DNA of 37,258 nt from Bacteroidota bacterium. GTDB taxonomy: Bacteria; Bacteroidota; Bacteroidia; 2-12-FULL-35-15. The number at the start of each line of letters is the position of its first letter. The stretch's first letter is position 1. The notes beneath the pieces were generated by a model. That model had not been told where the DNA came from. It ran no database searches and saw nothing but the letters and a program-made list of their open reading frames with translations. The stretch covers positions 1 through 37,258 of the forward strand of contig JAOQAD010000025.1 of assembly GCA_025963775.1 (NCBI GenBank), given 5' to 3'. Positions 26,614 to 35,432 of the stretch are shown here, in pieces. A program made the position numbers and the translations under genes.

Positions 26614-27354
26614 ATGATAAATAAAGATCGTTTTAAGTATTATCTCCTGGTGTTTTTATCCGCATCCGTTCTGAGCGGTTGTATGAGCTATAGAAAGCTG
26701 CTGACGGATGAAGTTGTAATGAAAGACGGAAATTCCCAGACGGGAACTATCCTGAAATGCGATTCTGCCATCCTGAAGATAAGGCAAACAGATGAATCTA
26801 TCCGCATCATTCCATGGGCCGCTGTTGACACCGTGCAGGGAAAAAAACTGAAAACCCTATGGCTGGGCGCAAACCTTGGCTATTACAAAGCTCCCTATTT
26901 TTCAGTGTTCCGGAACACGCCTGAAGCTGCCGAAAGCATCGGGTTTCAGCTGAAGGCCGGACTGGCCCTGAGAGGCAGCAACCTGTACTATCTCCACCTG
27001 GAACACATCCCGGGACGGCCTTACGCAGTTACAAAGTATGGAATCGGCTGGCAGCATTACCTCGGGCAAAGTACCTATATCAGGAAAAACACTTTTTTTA
27101 CCGGCGCTGAGCTGAATCTCATGAATGCAAAATTCAACAACGGGCCACAGCTTACCCTTGAGCCTTTTACCGGCTACGAAAGAAGGCTGAACCAGCAGCT
27201 CCGCATCCATTTTAAGTTCGGGCTGCAGTTCAACCTGGCAAACAAGAACAGCCAGGCGGGAGTTAACCTTACGGTCGGACTTCACTTCATGAAGCGGAAC
27301 TTTAAAAAATATTATGAAACCCTTAACCGGGAACACCGGTTACCACGCAAGTGA
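26614..27354 (+). CDS. Lipoprotein with probable beta-barrel-like C-terminus, coupled to the CotH gene
   Basis: The 246-residue product has a clear lipobox, LSGC, with Cys23 as the lipid site. Residues 30-75 form a short beta-rich domain (VVMKDGNSQTGTILKCDSAILKIRQTDESIRIIPWAAVDTVQGK) resembling a small RNA-chaperone/SH3-like barrel pattern seen in other Bacteroidota lipoproteins. The rest alternates aromatic and hydrophobic residues (LGANLGYYKAPYF, RIHFKFGLQFNLA) like outer-membrane strands. I do not recognise a named family. The last four bases overlap the GTG start of the CotH gene, so the two are translated together and probably work together at the envelope. It follows dnaG by 43 bp with no terminator seen. 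Confidence 0.82.
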   Translation: MINKDRFKYYLLVFLSASVLSGCMSYRKLLTDEVVMKDGNSQTGTILKCDSAILKIRQTDESIRIIPWAAVDTVQGKKLKTLWLGANLGYYKAPYFSVFRNTPEAAESIGFQLKAGLALRGSNLYYLHLEHIPGRPYAVTKYGIGWQHYLGQSTYIRKNTFFTGAELNLMNAKFNNGPQLTLEPFTGYERRLNQQLRIHFKFGLQFNLANKNSQAGVNLTVGLHFMKRNFKKYYETLNREHRLPRK

Positions 27355-28937
27355 AAAAGCTATTCCTACATATTTTCCTTTTCTTCAGCCTCAGCACAAT
27401 GGCTCAAACCGGCGCGCTGGTGTTCAACGATTCCGTTTTGCACAACCTTACCATACAAACAGACCTCGGCACCAACTGGTTTGATACGCTTGAACAGGAT
27501 TTCGCACAGAACTTTGCCAACCCTTCGCTTTATCCTGAAATATACCATACATGCGATATTTCCTGGGATGGGATCAGCCTCAGCAATTGCGGCTTCCGGG
27601 AAAAAGGAAATGCCTCCAATTCACTGGCCACCTTCGGAAGAAAAAAACCGCTGAAAATATCCTTTGATGAATTCGCTAACCAGGACCTGGACGGCTTAAA
27701 AAAGATCAATCTCAATAATTTCACCAACGACCCTTCCCTTGTCCATGATGCCATTGCACTCAAGCTTTTCCGCGATGCCGGGCTGAGCGCTTCAAGAACA
27801 TCCTACACCAAAGTATGGATCAACGGAGAATACATCGGGCTGTACATTGTGATAGAGAACGTGGATAAAACCTTTCTGAAATTCCAGTTCAGCAGCAGCG
27901 AGAACGATGGCAACCTGTACAAAACGGACAGGGGCGCAAACGTTCCACTGAACTGGCTGGGCCCGGACCCACAAGGCTATATGGATGAGGGCCTGAAGCT
28001 GACAACGAATGAAACTGCCGGTAACTGGACAAAGCTGATCAGCTTCATCGACCTTATCAACAACGACCGGTCGGATGATTTCAGGCAAAAGCTGGAAAGC
28101 GCATTCGATGTGCATTCCTACTTAAAGGTCCTTGCCATTGAAAAATGTACCAGGAGCTGGGACAGCTATTGGGGCGGCGGCAATAACTTTTACCTGTATG
28201 AGCATCCCGATGGAAAAATACGCTGGATCCCCTGGGATATGAATGAAACATTCCAGGATATAAAAATAATAGGCGGCCTCACTTCCCTGCTGGACGGATA
28301 TCTTGTGCCTACCAACAAATTCGATGACCGGCCTTTACTGAAACGCATCTTTGAAATTGAAGAATACCGCAACGAATACCTGGATTATGCATGCGGACTG
28401 ATCCAGACGAATTTTACACTGCATCACCTTGGGAGCTATATTCTGCAACAGCATAACCTGGTGGATGAAGCGTATAAAACCGATCCGAACAAATACAATA
28501 CTTATGGCTCATTCGAGCGTTCGCTCACCGATTATAACCAGGATGCAGTTTCACTGACCCATTCGGGTTATGTGCTCAGGATCAATTATCCGGGTATTTA
28601 TCCTTTCATTCAATCGCAACGGGAATGGGCATCGGAACAACTGGGCGGCTGGGACCATGATTGCAAGATCGAGGACAACACGGTGTACAACCTGTTCATC
28701 TACCCGAACCCCGCTGCCAGCTATGTGAATATACTGAGCGACTCCGCTTCGGATTTTGAATATGCGCAATTCAGGCTGTACGATTTCACCGGAAGATTAT
28801 ACAGGAAAACGGATTACGAGCTTATTACAGGAAATTATTTTACACTTCCGCTGCAGGAGATCCCCTCCGGCATTTATTTGCTGATCAAAAACTCTGCAGA
28901 TGGCCGGATCGGCAGGGCCAGGCTTGTGATACCCTAA
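27351..28937 (+). CDS. CotH-kinase-like secreted protein with T9SS type A sorting domain
   Basis: The 528-residue product has a signal peptide (MKKLFLHIFLFFSLSTMAQ). The CotH domain (about 70-360) shows FREKGNASNSLATFGRKKPLKISFDEF, LNNFTNDPSLVHDAIALKLF, YTKVWINGEYIGLYIVIENVDK, GNLYKTDRG and IRWIPWDMNETF, the block that carries the kinase-type metal-binding Asp. CotH proteins phosphorylate secreted proteins in spore coats; related domains are common in secreted bacterial proteins with no known target. The C-terminus (about 445-528, NLFIYPNPAASYVNI...GIYLLIKNSADGRIGRARLVIP) is a type A T9SS signal. The start is GTG, overlapping the stop of the lipoprotein gene by GTGA. This supports translational coupling and fixes the start. 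Confidence 0.9.
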   Translation: MKKLFLHIFLFFSLSTMAQTGALVFNDSVLHNLTIQTDLGTNWFDTLEQDFAQNFANPSLYPEIYHTCDISWDGISLSNCGFREKGNASNSLATFGRKKPLKISFDEFANQDLDGLKKINLNNFTNDPSLVHDAIALKLFRDAGLSASRTSYTKVWINGEYIGLYIVIENVDKTFLKFQFSSSENDGNLYKTDRGANVPLNWLGPDPQGYMDEGLKLTTNETAGNWTKLISFIDLINNDRSDDFRQKLESAFDVHSYLKVLAIEKCTRSWDSYWGGGNNFYLYEHPDGKIRWIPWDMNETFQDIKIIGGLTSLLDGYLVPTNKFDDRPLLKRIFEIEEYRNEYLDYACGLIQTNFTLHHLGSYILQQHNLVDEAYKTDPNKYNTYGSFERSLTDYNQDAVSLTHSGYVLRINYPGIYPFIQSQREWASEQLGGWDHDCKIEDNTVYNLFIYPNPAASYVNILSDSASDFEYAQFRLYDFTGRLYRKTDYELITGNYFTLPLQEIPSGIYLLIKNSADGRIGRARLVIP

Positions 28938-28942
28938 TAAAA

Positions 28943-28968
28943 AAAGGGATAAGTTTCCTTATCCCTTT
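28943..28968. terminator. Bidirectional terminator between convergent genes
   Basis: AAAGGGATAAG (28943-28953) and CTTATCCCTTT (28958-28968) form an 11-bp perfect stem with a 4-nt loop. On the minus strand it runs into a T-run right after the stem. On the plus strand the T-run comes 8 nt later. It serves both the CotH gene (stop 28937) and the cysteine-rich pair (stop 28993). Confidence 0.88.
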
Positions 28969-28992
28969 CCAGTCATTTTTAATTTGTTAAAT

Positions 28993-29319
28993 CTAATAAC
29001 AAGTCACGCCGATCAACTCGCCTTCACAACCAAAATCTACGCTGGCAACAAGAACTGCGAGGAAAGGACAGGCACCGGGGCCGCTGCATTTCGGGCGGGC
29101 AGTGAATGTTACCCTGTAGGTAAATCCCTGCACAAAACAAATCCCGGTTACATCGGTGGTTGCTGAAATATCGTAATCCCCGTTGTATTGCTGCAGGCAT
29201 TCGTGCGCCGCACCGCGGGCCCTGCCCTCGAGAGAATTTTCATTGGTAGATTGCGCACGCGCAGTTGTCAGGAACAACAGCATGCATAAAACGGATAACA
29301 CTGTATTGATTTTTTTCAT
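28993..29319 (-). CDS. Small secreted six-cysteine protein, paralogue A
   Basis: The 108-residue product has a signal peptide (MKKINTVLSVLCMLLFLTTARA) and a mature part of about 86 residues with six cysteines (in HECLQ, GICFVQ, PKCSG, GACPF, FGCEG, VTCY at the C-terminus). The motif SLEGRARGAAHECLQ opens the mature region. All six cysteines are kept in the upstream paralogue, which suggests three disulfides in a compact exported protein. I do not recognise a family. It is the downstream member of the tandem pair (45-bp gap) and ends at the terminator at 28943-28968. No T9SS signal; probably periplasmic, or exported by another route. Confidence 0.85.
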   Translation of the reverse strand: MKKINTVLSVLCMLLFLTTARAQSTNENSLEGRARGAAHECLQQYNGDYDISATTDVTGICFVQGFTYRVTFTARPKCSGPGACPFLAVLVASVDFGCEGELIGVTCY

Positions 29320-29364
29320 GGCTTTAAGTTTAGGGGGTTAGACTTAGTTTACAATGCTGAATTT

Positions 29365-29709
29365 TTAATAGCAGGTCACTGCGATTATCTCGTCCTCGCA
29401 GCCAAAATCAACAGTTGCAATAAGCCTTGTCGGGAAGGTAGGACAAGGCCCTGTTCCGTTGCATTTCGGACCTGCATAAAAGGATACCCTGTGGGTAAAG
29501 CCCTGTACAAAGCAAATACCTGTTGTAGTTGTGGAAGCGGTGATCTCATAGATCCCTCCATGGTACGGCTGAAGGCAGTCATGGGCTGCATGGCGGGCCC
29601 TGCCTTCCAGTGAATGTGAATTTGACTGTGAGCTTGAGGTTTGTGCCTTAACGTTTGTTAAGAACAACAACATGCATAAAACTGATAATACGACATTGAT
29701 CTTTTTCAT
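29365..29709 (-). CDS. Small secreted six-cysteine protein, paralogue B
   Basis: The 114-residue product has a signal peptide (MKKINVVLSVLCMLLFLTNVKA) and the same mature fold as its neighbour: SLEGRARHAAHDCLQPYHGG, GICFVQGFTHRVSF, PKCNGTGPCP, VDFGCEDEIIAVTCY. Well over half of the mature residues match paralogue A. The bases before the ATG are also similar (TAGGGTTAGAC / TTAGGGGGTTAGAC just upstream of GGCTTTTAAG), so the duplicated unit includes the leader. Unknown function. The near-identical signal peptides and conserved cysteine spacing argue for a real, selected pair and against chance ORFs. Confidence 0.87.
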   Translation of the reverse strand: MKKINVVLSVLCMLLFLTNVKAQTSSSQSNSHSLEGRARHAAHDCLQPYHGGIYEITASTTTTGICFVQGFTHRVSFYAGPKCNGTGPCPTFPTRLIATVDFGCEDEIIAVTCY

Positions 29710-29780
29710 GGCTTTTAAGTTTTAGGGTTAGACATTAGTTTGTTATAAGCTAAGCTATTGCATATCCCGGCTCCTTCAAA

Positions 29781-29814
29781 ATTTTACATGTAAAATGGGT
29801 ATTTGCACCCATTT
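29781..29814. promoter_or_regulatory. Two overlapping palindromes upstream of the cysteine-rich pair
   Basis: ATTTTACATGTAAAAT (29781-29796) is a 16-bp perfect palindrome. AAATGGGT (29793-29800) and ACCCATTT (29807-29814) form a stem with a 6-nt loop and overlap it. They lie about 70-105 nt before the start of paralogue B and 40-73 nt after the recJ stop. They could be an operator for the pair or a weak recJ terminator; no U-tract follows on the minus strand. Confidence 0.45.
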
Positions 29815-29853
29815 CAATGCCGTAATATACCCATGAAACAATCCTGGTGTGTT

Positions 29854-31560
29854 TTATTCGATCTTCATATCCTTCACATTCAACTGCAAAGAAACACTTC
29901 CGTTGAATACATTCTCTTCGATGGCATAGCAGGCGCTGAAGGGTTTTCTGCGCAATACATCATCAAAATGCTTTGCCTGTGAGAAGGCGATGGATGGGAA
30001 GCAGGGATTCTCTTTCCCGCTTGAAACAATGTCCATTTTCAGGTGGTTGTTCCCGACAATGCGAACGGTGCCTTTATCCACAAGGTTCTTCGTCATGAAC
30101 ACCGGCGCCATATTGCCCGGGCCGAAGGGTGAGAACTGGTTGAGAATGCGGAAAAATTTAGGTGTGATATCGCTCAGCTCTATCTCCTCATCGATCTCGA
30201 TCTCAGGAACCAGCATGTGGTCCTGGATGGTGGCGCTTACCACTTCTTCGAACTTCTGCTGGAATGCAGCAAGGTTCTCCAGCTTCAAAGTCAGTCCCGC
30301 TGCGTATTTATGCCCGCCAAACTGCTCGAGCAGGTCGCTGCAGGCCTCGATGGCATCATACACATCAAAGTCCTTCACGCTGCGCGCAGAGCCTGTAGCC
30401 TTGCCATTTGACTCGGTGAGGATAATGGTCGGACGGTAATATTTTTCGATGAGGCGTGATGCAACAATTCCGACAACTCCTTTGTGCCATTCGGAATGGA
30501 ACAGCACCGTGCTTTTGCGCGCGGTCAGTTCGAGGTTTCCTTCGATCATACTCAGCGCATGCTGCGTGATGGTAACGTCAATGCTTCTTCTTTCCGTATT
30601 GGTGATGTTGATGTTCTTTCCGTTCTCGGCAGCGCCTGCATGGTCGTCGCAGATCAGCAGGTCGACGGCATTCCTCCCTGTTTCCAGCCTTCCGGCAGCA
30701 TTGATGCGGGGGCCGATGGTAAACACCAGCTCGTTGATGGTCACTTCCTTTTTAATGTTGGCAAGCTCGAGGATCGCCTTGATGCCTTTACGCGGCGCCT
30801 TGTTGATCTGCTGCAGCCCGAAATAGCAAAGAATGCGGTTCTCCCCAACGATCGGCACAAGGTCGGATGCGATGGAGATCGCGGTAAGGTCTAAGTATTG
30901 TTCCAGCTCGGAAAAGGGAATGTTATTCCTGAGCGCATACGCCTGCACCAGCTTGAATCCAACTCCGCAACCGCACAGCTCGTCAAAGGGGTAGGTACAG
31001 TCACTCCGCTTCGGATCGAGCACCGCTGCTGCATTGGGCAGCGTATCGCCCGGGCGGTGATGGTCGCAGATGATGAAATCGATGTTCCGCTCATTGGCAT
31101 AGTCCACTTTGTCGATGGCTTTGATGCCGCAGTCGAGCGCAATGATGAGGCTGAAATTATTTTCTTTCGCGAAATCAATTCCCATGAAGGAGATGCCGTA
31201 TCCTTCGGCATAACGGTCGGGAATGTAAAAATCGATGTTGGGATGGTAATTCTTCAGAAAGGTGTATACGAGCGAAACCGCGGTGGTTCCGTCCACATCG
31301 TAATCGCCGTACACAAGGATCTTCTCATTGTTTTTTATGGCGCGCTCCAGCCGTTCAATGGCTTTGTCCATGTCCTTCATTAAAAAAGGATCATGCAGAT
31401 CGCTGAGGGAAGGACGGAAGAAATTCTTTGCCTCGGTAAATGTATTTATACCGCGCTGCACCAGCAGGTTGGCCAGCACCTTATCAATACCCAGTTCCTT
31501 TGCCAGGCCGGTTACAATTGCATCATCCGCACCCGGCTTTACTACCCACCTTTTTTCCAT
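29854..31560 (-). CDS. recJ: Single-stranded-DNA-specific exonuclease RecJ
   Basis: RecJ degrades single-stranded DNA 5' to 3' in recombination and repair. The 568-residue product has the DHH phosphoesterase motifs: LVYGDYDVDGTTAV (Asp86, Asp88, Asp90), ALDCGI (Asp143), IICDHHRPGD (Asp166, His167, His168) and GPRINAAGRL. The DHHA1 domain has GVVGIVASRLIEKYYRPTIIL and GGHKYAAGL, and a C-terminal OB-like domain follows (FSPFGPGNMAPVF). I chose the ATG at 31560 (MEKRWVVKPG), the usual start of Bacteroidota RecJ, over the in-frame ATG at 31584. No clear terminator follows. Confidence 0.96.
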   Translation of the reverse strand: MEKRWVVKPGADDAIVTGLAKELGIDKVLANLLVQRGINTFTEAKNFFRPSLSDLHDPFLMKDMDKAIERLERAIKNNEKILVYGDYDVDGTTAVSLVYTFLKNYHPNIDFYIPDRYAEGYGISFMGIDFAKENNFSLIIALDCGIKAIDKVDYANERNIDFIICDHHRPGDTLPNAAAVLDPKRSDCTYPFDELCGCGVGFKLVQAYALRNNIPFSELEQYLDLTAISIASDLVPIVGENRILCYFGLQQINKAPRKGIKAILELANIKKEVTINELVFTIGPRINAAGRLETGRNAVDLLICDDHAGAAENGKNINITNTERRSIDVTITQHALSMIEGNLELTARKSTVLFHSEWHKGVVGIVASRLIEKYYRPTIILTESNGKATGSARSVKDFDVYDAIEACSDLLEQFGGHKYAAGLTLKLENLAAFQQKFEEVVSATIQDHMLVPEIEIDEEIELSDITPKFFRILNQFSPFGPGNMAPVFMTKNLVDKGTVRIVGNNHLKMDIVSSGKENPCFPSIAFSQAKHFDDVLRRKPFSACYAIEENVFNGSVSLQLNVKDMKIE

Positions 31561-31719
31561 ACGTTTTTCGCCAATTCCAATCACAGGAATACAGATTTAT
31601 AAATGTTGTTGTGTTCTTAGCGTAAAATTAAGAAAATTGAAGCGGTTAGAGGGTGATGTTGATAATTTGCTACTAATTGTAGTATATAACCGGATCTGCA
31701 GAATCGAATAAACAAAAAA

Positions 31720-31740
31720 TTCCCGGCAAACCGCCGGGAA
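31720..31740 (-). terminator. Rho-independent terminator of the S74 adhesin operon
   Basis: TTCCCGGC (31720-31727) pairs with GCCGGGAA (31733-31740) around a 5-nt loop. On the minus strand TTTTTTG follows. It lies 23 nt beyond the adhesin stop. Confidence 0.85.
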
Positions 31741-31763
31741 CCTGTGAGAAAAACATATTGTTA

Positions 31764-34442
31764 CTATTGCTTTATCATTCTCTTTGTTTCGATGATATTT
31801 CCGTCGGCTACCAGTGTATAGCTATATACGCCGTTTGATAAATCGCTTGCAAACACATTCAATTGTCCTTTTCCTTTTTCCTTCAGCTCCACCGTTTGGA
31901 TCAGCTTTCCAGCTGCATTGTAAAAAAGGATCTGTGCCTTTACAACCGTTTCGGGAAGGAAATAATTAATGGTTGTTTGCTCTGCAAAAGGGTTGGGAAC
32001 GTTTTGGTCAAGTACAATGGATTGGGCATCTTTCAACTCTACATTGATACCGGATGCAGGGATTGTTGAGCTGGCTTGCGCCTGGTGGTTGTAGCAGCAG
32101 GAATTCAGGTTATTATTCAGTTGAGTCATTGCTTCCGAAAGGCTATCAATTTTTGACTGCTGCTCCTGCATACCCTTCATCAATATGGCTATGAAGGCAT
32201 TGTAATTAAGGGTTTTGTAGGTTAGGGAAGGAATTACAATATTGTGCGCGGAATCCAATACTGCCGGCTGAACAGCGGTTCCTATCAGTTCAGGCAATAT
32301 TGTTTCAACATCCTGTGCAATAAACCCATATTGGTATTTACTGCTAAGTTTCATATTGGCATGTGCAATTGTATCAAAATAAAAGGTCTTGGGAAGCAGC
32401 TGGGAAATAATACCCATAGCATTTGAAAGCGGATTTATATCCTGTTTTAATGTTTGATCAGAGGTAAAATTGTCTGTTCCGGTTCGAATGACATCTCCAT
32501 TAAAATAGCCTGCATAATTATTTGTTCCACCTCCTGCCTGGCTATATATACCATAGCAATTTGAACCTCCGTTTGCAATTGCATAAACACCATAATTGTT
32601 TGCAGCGTTTTGCGATGTCGAAAAAACACCGTAATTGTTATTGCTGGCTCCCTGGGCATCTACAATCATCCCGTAATTACTATTAGCAGCAGGCCCGCCA
32701 ACAACTCCGCCTCTGAAGCTTCCACCGACATTAAATTGAGCGGCATTTTCAGCATGTCCAACAACTGCTTGATTCTGATAGCTTGCAACTCCCTGAACCG
32801 CAGTTTCAATCCCTGTATTTTGGAAGCCAGTTCCATTTAGATTTAAATTCAGTCCCCTTGAAAGAGCAGACGGATCAGGAGTAGAAGAAATTATGTTCAA
32901 GGCATTATTCGCACCCAGCGAATTTTGAATTTCGATACTTACACCGTTCGCATTACCTGAAGGGATAACACTTCCATCGGTGAAAAAGAATGCAGCATTA
33001 TAATTCGCATTGTTTGACACATTGAATTTACCGATAGTTGTAAAGTTCCCTATGCTGAAAACATTTTTTTGATAAAGCCCGTCACCACTGAACGTTATAT
33101 TATTATTGTTCATTGGAATTTCTCTGTCGTTTAATAATTGTGCTGTTGTTGCTCCTACATCATTTCCGAGTTGTACAACTGAAGGATTCAATGGGTCCAG
33201 CGAAGTCCCATTATTAGCTCCATTAACAGTTCCTGTTCCTGTACTTGCAGCGGCGAGCACTACATCTCCATTTATATCCACCGTAAGTACCTTCGTAGCT
33301 ACAGGCCCGGCTGGCGAAGCGGATGTAAGCTGCCGGAAGCGCAGGCCGCTGGCATTCGGAGTTGGTGTGGTTAAGCCATAAGGATGCGCCACAATCTCCA
33401 GGCAGTTCTGCGGACCGGGTGTGATCCCTGACAGGCCAATGCCGACAAATACACGGTTATTCCCGAGAATCATCATGTTGTTGTTGGTGACAATGGTCTG
33501 TGCACCAATCGCAGCGGCATTTGTAAAACCCGGGCCGCTCAGGCGGGCGCCATGCCCAACAAGCGTATTAAAGTCTCCGCTGACATTTCCTCCTCCGGCA
33601 CCCCGTCCAAGAAATACATTGCTGCTTCCGCTTACATTGTTGGGCCCGCTCTGATCTCCCAGGAAGGTATTGTTTGCACCAACCGTATTGGAGTCCCCCG
33701 CTGTATTCCCGATAAACGTATTCATCTCTCCGTTGAGAGGGATTACTGTAACATTTCTAAATCCTGCCTGGTAACCGACAAATGTATTTTGCCTGCCGAT
33801 TGTATTTGCCTGCCCGGCCATGCTGCCAACAAATACATTGTCTCTTCCGTTGGTTAAAGTAGTGGATGTATTGTTCAAACCGGCATTGAAACCTATAAAG
33901 GTATTGTCAGGCGCCTGGTTGTTAGCGGCACCCGCGTTATTTCCCACAAACGTATTGCGTGTTCCTATAGTGTTGGCTGCGCCAGCAGTAGCGCCCACAA
34001 AAATATTGGTAATGTTTCCTGCTGAGCCGCGCCACATCGTCATTACATTGCCGATCATGTAGCCGTTGTTTTGAACAAGAGGAATCGTAAAATCCTGCAC
34101 ATTTATATTCCCGCCATCAAGCGTTAACATCTGGTTGGGGCTTGTAAAGCCGTTGCCTATTCCTACGAAGCCAGTAGTACCTGTAATAACCATACGTTGA
34201 GTGCTGTTTGTAAAAAAGTTCATTGGCTGGGCTAAGTTTGTTCTTAAATTGAAAGGAACAGCGTTATTAGTACCAATATAACTTGCCGCAGTAATCTGGT
34301 CGGGGGCTGGCGTTGAAATATTTGAATTCCCAGCTATCTGCCAATGTCCATTCTGCGATAACGCTGGATTCAGATTTATTAAAAGCATTAATAATACGAT
34401 GCTTGACCCCGTCAAATTGTTTTTTTGATTTACTTTTTTCAT
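31764..34442 (-). CDS. Head-repeat adhesin with S74 endosialidase-chaperone domain and T9SS tail
   Basis: The 892-residue product has a signal peptide (residues 1-30). Residues about 130-330 hold six or more head repeats of the pattern NTFVGxxAGxxNTxGxx, as in trimeric adhesin heads. A second repeat set (NYGVYAIANGGSNCYGIYSQAGG) lies near 600-650. The S74 domain begins at TSDQTLKQDI: Ser661 and Lys666 have the Ser-x4-Lys spacing of the self-cleaving dyad known from phage endosialidases, followed by YQYGFIAQDVETILPELIG. A helical segment (ILMKGMQEQQSKIDSLSEAMTQLNN) fits a trimer coiled coil. The last about 80 residues (LDQNVPNPFAEQTTINYFLPE...NGVYSYTLVADGNIIETKRMIKQ) are a type A T9SS signal. 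Second gene of an operon, 12 bp after the upstream T9SS gene. Confidence 0.92.
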   Translation of the reverse strand: MKKVNQKNNLTGSSIVLLMLLINLNPALSQNGHWQIAGNSNISTPAPDQITAASYIGTNNAVPFNLRTNLAQPMNFFTNSTQRMVITGTTGFVGIGNGFTSPNQMLTLDGGNINVQDFTIPLVQNNGYMIGNVMTMWRGSAGNITNIFVGATAGAANTIGTRNTFVGNNAGAANNQAPDNTFIGFNAGLNNTSTTLTNGRDNVFVGSMAGQANTIGRQNTFVGYQAGFRNVTVIPLNGEMNTFIGNTAGDSNTVGANNTFLGDQSGPNNVSGSSNVFLGRGAGGGNVSGDFNTLVGHGARLSGPGFTNAAAIGAQTIVTNNNMMILGNNRVFVGIGLSGITPGPQNCLEIVAHPYGLTTPTPNASGLRFRQLTSASPAGPVATKVLTVDINGDVVLAAASTGTGTVNGANNGTSLDPLNPSVVQLGNDVGATTAQLLNDREIPMNNNNITFSGDGLYQKNVFSIGNFTTIGKFNVSNNANYNAAFFFTDGSVIPSGNANGVSIEIQNSLGANNALNIISSTPDPSALSRGLNLNLNGTGFQNTGIETAVQGVASYQNQAVVGHAENAAQFNVGGSFRGGVVGGPAANSNYGMIVDAQGASNNNYGVFSTSQNAANNYGVYAIANGGSNCYGIYSQAGGGTNNYAGYFNGDVIRTGTDNFTSDQTLKQDINPLSNAMGIISQLLPKTFYFDTIAHANMKLSSKYQYGFIAQDVETILPELIGTAVQPAVLDSAHNIVIPSLTYKTLNYNAFIAILMKGMQEQQSKIDSLSEAMTQLNNNLNSCCYNHQAQASSTIPASGINVELKDAQSIVLDQNVPNPFAEQTTINYFLPETVVKAQILFYNAAGKLIQTVELKEKGKGQLNVFASDLSNGVYSYTLVADGNIIETKRMIKQ

Positions 34443-34454
34443 GGGCGTTTGGAG

Positions 34455-35432
34455 TTAGTTAATGATTAGTTTTTGTGTATATGCTTTGTTGTCAATATAG
34501 ATTTTTAAAATATAAATTCCGTTGGGAAGGTTCGTTCTATCAATAATTGTTTCTTCATTTGTAATATTTATTTGCTCCAATTCATTCCCCATCAAATCCG
34601 ATATTTTTAATATCCCTTGTTTAAATTCTGGGTTGATTCTTACTGTTGTGCTGGTATTAAAAGGATTCGGATAAACATTAAAACCCTTCAATGATGAATT
34701 AATTGCGACACTCGTTAATAGTGAATCCATTACAACTATATCGTCAAGTAGATAATACGCAATATGTTGCCAAAGGTGAACCGAAGAAGAATATATCAAT
34801 GTATCGGTTAATGAATCCGAAAACAGATTACCGATTTGGAAATATTGATATGCTGAATCTGCTGTAAAATAGCCGCTTATCGTAGTCCAATTTGTGGTAT
34901 CGGAAATTATTGTGGAACCGTAAATGGTAGCTATATTTGGTGTAGGACGAATGACGGCTTGCGAATCTGGGAAAGGGCATTCATTAAAAGGAATTGTGGA
35001 AAATAAAATTCCTATTCCACTGTTGGCACAATCACCACCAGCGGTATTCATCGGTCTAACCTTAAACGAAACAAAATATTTGGTTCCAATTACAAGTGGA
35101 GAAGTTAAGCCTCTGCCGATATATTCTCTAACATTAGCATTAGAAGTATCGCTTTCGTATGAATAGAATCCAGCATAGGCTAAACCATCTGCCGCTGGTA
35201 TAACACCCCAAAAATTATTAGGAACACTGAAACCGCCACTTGAAATCGAATCTGTACAGCCATTATAATAATCGGGGGTTCCGCTATAACTCTTCCATCC
35301 AGTTGAAACAAAAATATTTTGACCTGGCGAACAGCTATCGGCTAATTCAAATGATGGGTTAGGCACAAGATTCTGAGCCTTTACAGCAACGGTACAAAGG
35401 ATAAATAAAAAAATGAGTAGGCGTTTAAGCAT
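34455..35432 (-). CDS. T9SS type A cargo protein of unknown function
   Basis: The 325-residue product has a signal peptide (MLKRLLIFLFILCTVAVKAQ), then the opening NLVPNPSFELADSCSPGQNIF typical of many Bacteroidota secreted proteins, a beta-sandwich body (YAGFYSYESDTSNANVREYIGRGLTSPL, KYFVSFKVRPMNTAGGDCANSGIGILFS) that looks like a carbohydrate-binding-type jelly roll, and a type A sorting domain (GFNVYPNPFNTSTTVRINPEFKQGILKI...NGIYILKIYIDNKAYTQKLIIN). Ligand unknown. Clearly more AT-rich than the sdh or dnaG regions. First gene of the pair with the S74 adhesin. Confidence 0.88.
   Translation of the reverse strand: MLKRLLIFLFILCTVAVKAQNLVPNPSFELADSCSPGQNIFVSTGWKSYSGTPDYYNGCTDSISSGGFSVPNNFWGVIPAADGLAYAGFYSYESDTSNANVREYIGRGLTSPLVIGTKYFVSFKVRPMNTAGGDCANSGIGILFSTIPFNECPFPDSQAVIRPTPNIATIYGSTIISDTTNWTTISGYFTADSAYQYFQIGNLFSDSLTDTLIYSSSVHLWQHIAYYLLDDIVVMDSLLTSVAINSSLKGFNVYPNPFNTSTTVRINPEFKQGILKISDLMGNELEQINITNEETIIDRTNLPNGIYILKIYIDNKAYTQKLIIN

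Noticed and set aside
31561..31584. Alternative recJ start eight codons upstream
   Set aside because: Family members begin at the MEKRW block; the extra MIGIGEKR has no support, though it cannot be fully excluded.
24349..31620. dnaG and recJ as part of a phage or defence island
   Set aside because: Both are ordinary full-length housekeeping genes, and no integrase, phage structural or defence gene is nearby.
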